DNA of 64,000 bases from Tetrahymena elliotti 4EA. Taxonomy: Eukaryota > Ciliophora > Oligohymenophorea > Hymenostomatida > Tetrahymenidae. The position numbers and the translations under genes are program-made. A model generated the notes under the pieces. The model saw only the letters and a program-made list of their open reading frames with translations. It was not told the origin of the DNA and searched no databases. This document shows positions 56,204-64,000 of this stretch, piece by piece; position 1 is the first letter of the stretch; the number at the start of each line of letters is the position of its first letter. The stretch lies in the NCBI GenBank assembly GCA_000231825.2, contig JH720299.1, forward strand, positions 1,324,134-1,388,133. Direction: 5' to 3'.

Positions 56204-58170
56204 ATGTTTACTCAGCCAATCTAGTTCAATTCTATTGAGTAAACATCAACAAAAAAAACAGTTACTGGGGCTCTATTATCTGTTTTTGTTGTATTTATTT
56301 CTTTAAGCTACTTTGTCTATGAGAGCTATCTTTATTTTGGTAATAAAATTAATCCTATTTACAGATCTTAGGTCTTTGTAAGAAATGATTTAATAAGTAT
56401 CCCTTTAAATGAAGAATTGGTTGCCTTTTAATTCATTTAGTATATTAATCTTCCAAATCAATATTAAACTAGATCCAAACAACACTTATATTTCTGATAT
56501 TGCTTTTTTTCGATTTAAACTATTACAGGAATAGAAATAGTTGCACTAAATATTGTTGAATGTAAAAGTCTTCATTTGAAAGGTTATCTTTGTGTTAATT
56601 TTACTAAATTAGAAAACAAAAGGTTAAGTTTATGATTTAAGTAATTATATTAATTCCTCAATTACGCTCTATTCTTACAGATGTACAGACACTGATTAAT
56701 TTAAGGCATTTATTCGTGATAATTGTGCTAAACCCGAAGAAATTGATTGCTTATATTTCATAGCAAAATTATATCTTGTCTTATAAAATATAATAGTAGC
56801 AATTTAATACAACATCAAAGTAAATGAGTCTTTATTATAAACATTAATTTGTAGCAATCAATAAAAGACAGGTAATGGATCTGAATTCAAAATTTAGTTA
56901 TAATAATAAACAGAAGTAATACAAGGATCATTTATTTAATAAAGTTAATCTTTTTCTTCTCCAGTTTCCTTCAATGTAAACCAAATTTACTATGGATTAT
57001 TTTACATACTCATAGATCTATAATTCTAAATACTTCTCTGTAACAAGATTTTCACTTGATGAATGTGTTCAGTTTGATTTGTTTCTGTTTAGTTTTGATA
57101 AATTGAGAAGTTAAAATTTTATATTTCTGAATCATTCTATTTGATTTTTCTTTCAAGGGAGATAGATTCTGTTTTTATTTCACTTAGTGTTTCTAGCTTT
57201 ATTTTTTGAATTCATAACTTTGCCACTTTATTTTACATTAAAATTGGGTAAATAAATTTAATTGCATTATTCATCAGACTGGAGTCAGATTCATCTCAAA
57301 GATGCAATATAACCCAAGCACATTAAGAGAGTGAAAGTACTATTACAAATTGCTAATGCTTCAGAGAAAGTTGGATACTTGATTTCAGTGAAATGAACTA
57401 TAAATCTAATTTAAGACTTTTTTCAATCCCAAATACACCTGTACAAAATAAAATCAGGATCCCAATGATTTCTAGCAACTACATTAAAAAATCCAAAGAT
57501 TCTTCTAAATTGATAGAAAAAATTCAAAGCCCCATCTAATCATAGCAATTAGAGATTTTTAGCAAAAAGAACTTGTTTGAGAATCTCTAAGAAAAATAAA
57601 GTGCATATTCCAACTAAAAATTCACAGAAAAAATTGAAAACCTTCTCTTTAAATTCAAGTAAGTTATTTTCATTTTCATTTAATTAATAGAGAAAAATAT
57701 ATATTTTTAAATACAACAAAAATCATTAATACCATAGCATTTTTTAATTATAAATTATCAGATTTATTAAAATTCAGTAAAATAATTTAGAGCAATAAAC
57801 AAAAGAAGATATCAGTAATCTATAGGTTTAAATCCTAAGACTAAGTAGTTAGTAGAAGAATAAATGTAGAAAAGCTTAGATTTTATTCATCTTTAAAAGG
57901 AGATTCTCTTTTTAAAGAAAGCAATCATGATATTACTAAGTAAGGACTAGTATGCAATGATACCTCTTATTGTATGTTCAGAAAATTCAATAGATTAAAA
58001 CTATAATAGCTAGAACTCAAATATAATCTAATAAGGTAAATATTTCATTTTTGTCAATCATTTCTTAATATTAATCTATTATAGATGAAAAAAAGCTAAA
58101 TAACTTTGAAGAATTGATTAGATTATCTTTTAATGAACATTATAAAAATGAATAAATAAAATAATTATTT
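56204..58170 (+). pseudogene. Array copy 2: broken, with internal inversion
   Basis: It starts at ATG 56204 (MFTQPIQFNSIEQTSTKKTV) and keeps the frame through the first TM and YESYLYFGNKINPIYRSQ, where copy 1 is shifted. It then breaks by single-base changes near 56462 (caatattaaactagatcc) and 56620, and others. The segment about 57064-57402 is inverted relative to copies 1, 3 and 4: its reverse complement reads the TM2 region and part of the tail. Past 57405 the forward tail resumes (aaatctaatttaagactt...), the intron GTAAGT...AATTTAG is retained, and the last exon (about 58084-58170) is recognisable but lacks the usual end. The product cannot be made, so this is a pseudogene. Confidence 0.85.
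57064..57402 (-). repeat. Inverted internal segment of array copy 2
   Basis: The reverse complement begins agttcatttcactgaaatcaagtatcc and ends near aaacagaaacaaatcaaactgaac. These match copy 1 at about 53850 and about 54320 in forward order. An internal stretch is deleted relative to copy 1 (about 340 against 475 bases). Forward-oriented homology flanks both sides, so this is a local inversion plus deletion. Confidence 0.85.
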
Positions 58171-58839
58171 ATATTACAAGGCCTTTTCGTAATATCTTGT
58201 TTAAGAAAATCATTTGGATAAAAGAATATCATAAAGTGTAAATAAAGTGATAAGCTACCCACAAATTAAATATTGATGGTATTTGTGGAAATTCAGATTC
58301 ATATACTACTACAACCTGACCTTTAGATACTTGTTATTTTTGAATAAATTACTAATTTTCTTTTACTGATACTCATTTACTCTTTGTAGAAGCAATTTGA
58401 GTTTAAAAATATTTTTTCAATAGCATTTTTATGTCGAAAATCTTTTTAATTGAAGTTATTTAAAATAAATATTATTTTATGCAATATTTTTTAAAGAAAT
58501 TAAATGCATTATTACACAAAAAGTAGAAAAATTAATAATTAAAAAAAGTTCATAATCCCATTAAAATCTGAAATAAATTAAAATTATTAATTCTAAAAGA
58601 AAAGTTAAATATTTAGGTATGCAATTTAAGTTTGACTGAAACTTGTTTCACTAATATATATTTCTAAACACAAATGCTTACAATTATTAATATTATATCA
58701 GTGTATTATTGGTCCTCCTTTATTCGAAATTACCTGTGATAATAACTCTGGAACCTTGTCTATGGACCTAACAATACTTTAATTTATTTATTAGTTTTAA
58801 TAAAAGGTATTTTTTATTAAGTTTTAAAATTATTCAACC
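58171..58839. other. Spacer after array copy 2
   Basis: 3' flank and AT-rich sequence with no gene recognised. It leads into the transposase relic on the opposite strand. Confidence 0.45.
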
Positions 58840-59190
58840 TTCTAGCAATTAGAATCAGACTTGTCAATTATGTTCTTTAAAATGAACTACATCTTTTCTA
58901 GAGGGGTTATGTCAGGTTAGATGGCTGGCCAGTTTAGTAATTATTTCTTTAGTTTTATGAGGAGTTGCATTCTCCTATTAAAAGCAACAATTCTAAAGAA
59001 AAATCTTGATAGGTCTCTTAGTAAAACTCTTTTAAAATAGATAAATACTTCTCACTATTTAAACTACCTTCAATAAATTTAACAGAAAGAGGACCATTTC
59101 TGTGAATTGCTGCCCAAATCTACTATCTATCAATGAGTTTTATTTGAGAGGTGTAGACGAATGACCATCCCTCTTGTATGAGGACTTAGA
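58840..59190 (-). pseudogene. Tc1/mariner transposase relic in the array
   Basis: On the minus strand, starting near 59175, one frame reads GWSFVYTSQIKL, then IWAAIHRNGPLSVKFIEGSL and NSEKYLSIL. This is the middle of a Tc1/IS630 transposase, where active members have W-G-A-I-S...FIEG...NS-x2-Y-x2-IL. A second frame reads NATPHKTKEIIT, matching the D-N-A-x2-H catalytic block; the residue before N is Cys, so the aspartate is lost. A third frame reads NWPAIQPDITPLEKMQFILK, matching SPDLNPIE with its glutamate kept. Three frames in 350 bases show that it is dead. It differs from the fragment at 15946-16269 and lies between array copies 2 and 3. More of it may extend to about 59270. Confidence 0.75.
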
Positions 59191-60084
59191 GCACTTGTAT
59201 CAAAAATGTTTTCTTCTTCAATTTCCATAAACTTTCAATAATATAATTATCAATGAAACAGAGTCAGAGTTAGTTCTACTTTTTTATTTATGGTTATGTA
59301 AAAAAGCAATTAAAAAATAAAAATAAATAACTATTTGATAAGAAGTCCTCCACTCCAATAAAAAAAAGTTGTCAAAAACTCTATTTTTATGAGTATAGTT
59401 AATTTTTGTATATTACCAGATTAAATTAAAAACAAATTTATTTTATTGTAAATTAATTTTAGAAACATTAAAACTTATTTTGCCTACTTAGAAAAATCAA
59501 TATAAAGTATTGAATAGATTTAAGTTATAAGGTGTTTAAATTGTAATTCCTCATTAAATGATAATGGATTCCTAAATATTTAATTAAGAGCATGTAATTC
59601 TAAAGTAAAATATATACCTACTTAAAATAAATATACAAATTCTATCTACAAAAAAAACGATTTCTAATTCTAAAATTCATATTTTGTTTAATTGATTGAA
59701 ATTTATTTGGGTTTGTTTAGAGTTTGAAAATTCAATTTTGATTGTGAATAATCCTTTTTTAATTCAATAATCTTACTTTAAAATCTAATTTATCATTTTT
59801 TTTAATAATGAGAATAAATTAGATCAATGAAGCCCAAAACATTTTTTTATTTAAAGCATGAGTATTTAAAAATAGAGTGTGATTCTGCTTAATTCAAACA
59901 TTCTTAATTTTTATTTATCAGAGTTGTAAATATATCCTACACAAGTTAAATCCAAAGTGATTTTCAGTGAGTCAAATTTTACATAAAATTTCAAAAATTT
60001 CAACTAATTATTAAATACTTACTTGTCTTATTCAAATAGTTAAAAAGTAATATTTTTTAGAGTTTTTCAAAATAATAATCATTC
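59191..60084. other. Spacer with displaced 5' flank of array copy 3
   Basis: AT-rich sequence with no gene recognised. The expected first 500 bases of array copy 3 (TM1 region) are absent here; homology begins abruptly near 60085. Confidence 0.5.
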
Positions 60085-61853
60085 AATTGATTTTACAAAT
60101 TTAACAAACAAAAATTTAGTTTATGATTTAAGTAATTCATTAAATTCTTCAATTCTCCTTTATTCTTATAGATGTACTGACACTGATTAACTTAAGACTT
60201 TTGTAGCTGATAATTGTGCTAATCCAGAAGAAATTGATGCTTATATTTCATAAAAAAATAATTTTATATTTTATAAAATATAATAGTAACAATTTAATAC
60301 TACATCAAAAGAAATGAGTATTAATTATAAAAGTTAATCTGCAGGAATCAATGTAATCAAATTGAGTGTCTCTTAGTTCAAAATTTAGTTATAAGAAACT
60401 GAAGTAATAGATGGATCATTTATTTAACACAGTTAATCTTTTTCTTCTCCAGTTTCCTTCTGTATAAGCCAATATACAATACAATATTTCAAAAATTCTA
60501 AATAATTCTCTGTCGCAACATTTTCATTAGATGAATAAGTTTTTCTCACTCAAATAAAATATCCAAGTTTCCCTGAAGTATTAGCAATTTGTAATAGCAC
60601 ATTTGCTCTCTTAATGTGTTTGGGTTATTTTGCTCGCAAACTCTCATTTACTCTACTAAAGGATTAAATGCTTTTGATGTACATGTAAAATATATTTTAA
60701 GGATAATATCTTAGCATCTTAAGTAAAAATAAAATATTGGAATTGAACAATATTGATTAATGTTAATATGATGAATCTAATTATCAATCAGAAGAATAAT
60801 TTAATTAAATCTATATACTGAATAACATTCTAGAAACACCTAGTGAAACAAAATAATAAGAAATATGACTCACAGAATCAATCTCTACTACTGAAAGAAA
60901 ATTCATTAATTAAGCAGAAAGCAACTTTAAGTATAATTAGTCAGAAAAGAAACCAAACTGAACACCACCATTATTTACCAACAAAATCTAATTTAAGAAT
61001 TTTATCACGCTTAAATTCTTCTGTACTAAATAAAATTAGGATTCCAGTGACTTCAAGCAACTATTTTAGTAAATCCAAAGATTCATCTAGATAAATTGAA
61101 AAAATTCAAAGTCCATATAATTCAGTAGCTTAATCAGAGCTTCTTAACAAAAAAAATTGTATGAGAATCTCAAAGAAAAATAAAGTGCTTTGTTCAAGTA
61201 AATTTTTTTAATTTAATTTTTTAAATAAGATTAAAATTAATCTAAACTTTTAATTTCTTTAAAAATTTCCCATAAATTAACCACTGAAATAATTAATTGA
61301 CATTACTTTTTGGAGATAAAATTATTTTTGATATTTCAAATGAACTAAAAAATTTTTTTTTTAATCTTCTTAATCATCCTATCATATTTTCAAATGAAGG
61401 TTAGTCAATTTTTTTGTATTTGAATCAATGTAAAAAATGAGATATACATTATTAAATACAACTCAACAAAGAAAAGCATTTCTCTATTGAATAATTTATA
61501 AATTAATTAAAATAACTTAGATTACTGAACAAAAAAGAATACTAACAATCTATAGGTTTAAATCCTAAAACCAAATAATTAGCAGAAGAGTAACTGAAGA
61601 AAAGCTTAGATTTTATTCATCTTCAAAAGGAAATTCTCTTTTTAAAAAAAGCAATTATGATTTTATTAAACAAAGACCAGTTTGCAATGATATCTCTTAT
61701 TGGATGCTCAGAAAAGTCAATAGATTATATATAGAATAGCTAGGATTCAAAATAACTCAATAAATGTAAATAGCATAATTTTTAACAAAGAGTAATAATG
61801 AATAAAGTAGCTTATTAGAAATAGATTAAAGAATTATTTCTTCTATTGTATGA
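60085..61853 (+). pseudogene. Array copy 3: 5'-truncated
   Basis: Homology to the family starts abruptly at about 60085 (DFTNLTNKNLVYDLSNS) and continues through LLYSYRCTDTDQLKTFVADN and EEIDAYIS. TM2 follows with frame breaks (FPEVLAICNSTFALLMCLGY near 60570), and then a Ser/Asn-rich tail from 60843 (KQNNKKYDSQNQSLLL). A late exon near 61545-61745 keeps LDFIHLQKEILFLKKAIMIL, and the final TGA is at 61851-61853. No start codon or TM1 remains, and there are deletions around 61200-61540. This is a pseudogene. Confidence 0.8.
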
Positions 61854-62948
61854 AAAAAAACTTAAGAATTATTATATTAGTGAATATTTTTGTAATTAAA
61901 TAACAGCTCGCTTGTAAAAGGATCATCTTTTTTCTTAAATTTTTGGATTTATTGAACAAAATTAAAAGATCTTTTAAAAATATCTTTTTTTTTAAATATT
62001 TTAAAAATGATTTATTATTTTTGGATAAGGGAATGTTATAATTTATATACATTTAAATATTGATGAATTTTGTCATTAATCAGATTAAAAATTAGAAATA
62101 TACATCCTTATTTTACTAGCTAACTCTCTTTTGCTTTTTTCGTGTGTTAATTTTTGTATGTTATTTTGATTCATAATTTTGTAAGCATATTGATTTCATA
62201 AATATTTTTTCATTATCATTTTTATGTTTAAAACGTTTTAAATTTTATTTCTTAAAAATAAATATTAATTTTTATCCAATTTTTTGTATTAAATGATATT
62301 AAATTTCTAGAATCTCATAGTAACATAGATAAATTAATTTTAAAAACAAATTTACATTCCTATCATCTGAAAATTGTTTAAATCGGTAAAAATATGAATC
62401 AAATTAAATTTAATTCCCAAATTATTGTATAAGAACATACTATTTATTCTACTGTAGAAGATATTTCTACTTCAAATTAATTACTGTAAATTGTTTATAA
62501 TATGACCCCCCTTCCCCCTATATTTTAGGCTTTTGAAATAGGGGCATACAAAAAACCTAAATGATCTATTTTATTATTTTTTAGTTGTCTATTAACAAAA
62601 AAAAATACAGTAACTTTTTTAGAAGAAAAAATTATTCATTTAATGGCCTAAAATTTAAATTCTATGGAGAAACAATTGATTTTAATTACTAAATGTCTTT
62701 GAACAAGAAAAAAGTAATGATTTGATAAGAGTATGAGAAGGTGATTAATTAACTTTTTACGAAGAAGTTTTAGTTAAATTTTAAAAAATTAGATTAGCCA
62801 ACCATTCAAATTTAATTAGCAGGTTTTATTTTTAATATTCCATCAATTTTCCATTTAAATTAGATAGATAAATATTATTAAAACCAAATTAGTTGATTCA
62901 CTTTTTAATAATTAATTTAATTAAAAAAAATAGCTATTAGAAAAAAAA
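61854..62948. other. Spacer between array copies 3 and 4
   Basis: No gene was recognised. A short C-run stretch at 62502-62522 (gaccccccttccccctatattt) stands out and faintly recalls the G/C-run arms of the palindrome at 18857, without a second arm. Confidence 0.45.
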
Positions 62949-64000
62949 ATGATTAATTCATTCTCATTCAAGAGCTTAGACATATTTTCTTAACCTATCT
63001 AGTTCAATTCTATTGAGTAAACTTCAAAAAAAAAAACAACCACAGGAGCTCTGCTATCTGTTGTTGTATTATTGACTTCTTTAAGTTACTTTATCTATGA
63101 GAGCTATCTTTATTTTGGAAATAAAATTAATCCTATTTTTAGATCTTAGGCGTTTGTAAGAAATGATTTAATTACTGTCGATTTAAAAGAAGAATTGGTT
63201 GCCTTTTAATTCATAATGTATAGGACTCTTCCAGTTTAATAGTAATTTGATCCTAATAAAACTTACATTTCTTATATTGCTATAATTTAAATTCAAAGAA
63301 AGAATGAATATGAATTAGTTGCATTAGATGTTGTTTAATGTTAAAGTCCTCTTTTATAAGGTTATCTTTGCATCGATTTTACAAAGTTAGAAAACAAAAA
63401 ATTAGTTCATGATTTAAGTAGCTAAATGCTTTCATAAGTTGTTATCTATACTTATAGATGTACTGACACTGATTAATTTAAGACTTTTGTACCTGATAAT
63501 TGTGCTAAGCCAGAAGAAATTGATGCATATATTTCACAACAAAATTATATTATGTCTTACAAAGTATAATAGTAGCAATTTAATACTACATCAAAATAAA
63601 TGGATCTTAATTATAAAAATTAATTTTCATTAATCAATTTAAGCCAGTTAACAATATTAGAATTCAAAATTTAGCAATAAGAAACAGAAGTCATAGACGG
63701 ATCATTTATTTAACAAACTTCATCTTTTACTTCTCCTGTTTCGTTCTACATGGGCCATTACACTATGGATTATGCGGCATACTGCTAGATGAAAAATTCT
63801 AAGTACTTCGTCATCACAGGAATTGAAATTGATGAATAAGTTCTTCTCACTAAAATAAAATATCCAACTTTCCCTGAAGTATTAGCAATTTGTAATAGCA
63901 CTTTTGCTCTCTTAATGTGTTTGGGTTATATTGCTCGCAAACTCTCATTTTCTCTACTAAAAGATTAGATGCTTTTAATGTACATGCAAAATATATTTTA
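62949..64000 (+). CDS. Array copy 4: intact two-TM protein, cut by window end
   Basis: ATG 62949 opens a frame with no TGA through 64000 (350 codons, partial). It begins MINSFSFKSLDIFSQPIQFN with a membrane segment ALLSVVVLLTSLSYFIYESY. The middle is probably extracellular, with conserved cysteines and acidic motifs: ELVALDVVQCQSPLLQGYLC, then YTYRCTDTDQFKTFVPDNCA. The second membrane segment FPEVLAICNSTFALLMCLGY follows, then YIARKLSFSLLKDQMLLMYM, where the window ends. By comparison with copy 1, a Gln/Asn-rich cytoplasmic tail of about 300 residues and two introns should follow. It is the only copy here with no visible lesion, so it may be the functional gene that seeded the array. I do not know the family's function; the layout suggests a cell-surface or vesicle protein. 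Confidence 0.8.

Larger units (their letters stand above)
52550..64000 (+). repeat. Tandem array of at least four two-TM gene copies
   Basis: Four head-to-tail copies of one gene with its flanks. The landmark tataGATGTACTGACACTGAT falls at about 53470, 56680, 60172 and 63460, so the period is about 3.2-3.5 kb. Copies differ in state: one frameshift, heavily broken with an inversion, 5'-truncated, and intact. The array runs off the right edge, so more copies may follow. Confidence 0.9.

Noticed and set aside
1..64000. tRNA, rRNA, telomere (GGGGTT) repeats and CRISPR arrays
   Set aside because: I found no clover-leaf with a GTTCGA-type T loop, no rRNA-like sequence, no telomere repeats and no spaced identical repeats of CRISPR type.

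Overview
This is AT-rich nuclear DNA from a ciliate that reads TAA and TAG as glutamine and uses only TGA as a stop, most likely a Tetrahymena macronuclear chromosome. The clearest proof is eIF5A at 43377-43859: it is full length only if the in-frame TAA at 43644 is Gln90, inside a conserved block. With that code, genes of 3 kb or more and many spliced genes become continuous, with exons that join in phase. Standard-code ORFs in this window are mostly fragments.

Layout. 1-16 kb: an LRR pseudogene (-), a 1,170-aa multi-pass membrane protein with a C-terminal PX domain (4051-7563 +), and a 1,080-aa protein kinase with a C-terminal catalytic domain (9040-12282 -). 14.5-19 kb: relic sequence, with a broken ORF cluster, a Tc1/mariner transposase relic, a frame-broken Cys-rich membrane protein and a 135-bp palindromic element. 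19.2-21.7 kb: a PIAS/Siz-type SUMO E3 ligase with PHD and SP-RING zinc fingers. 22.5-28.4 kb: two tandem minus-strand LRR genes built of about 100-bp exons, each coding one repeat. 29.6-32 kb: a GB1/RHD3-like GTPase pseudogene and a small secreted protein. 32.9-40.6 kb: two multi-exon minus-strand genes, a 789-aa coiled-coil protein and a 738-aa STAND/NACHT-like NTPase with a degenerate P-loop. 43-51 kb: eIF5A, a 2H phosphoesterase and an adenylate kinase 8-like protein. 52.5-64 kb: a tandem array of at least four copies of a ciliate two-TM protein family. Copy 1 has one frameshift, copy 2 is broken and carries an internal inversion, copy 3 is 5'-truncated, and copy 4 is intact but leaves the window. 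A second Tc1/mariner relic lies between copies 2 and 3.

The genes do not form an operon or one pathway. The recurring theme is duplication and decay: LRR exons, the two-TM array, transposase relics and palindromic elements near duplication junctions. Coordinates of multi-exon genes were hand-derived and checked for phase and total length divisible by three. No database search was possible, so family names rest on motifs.
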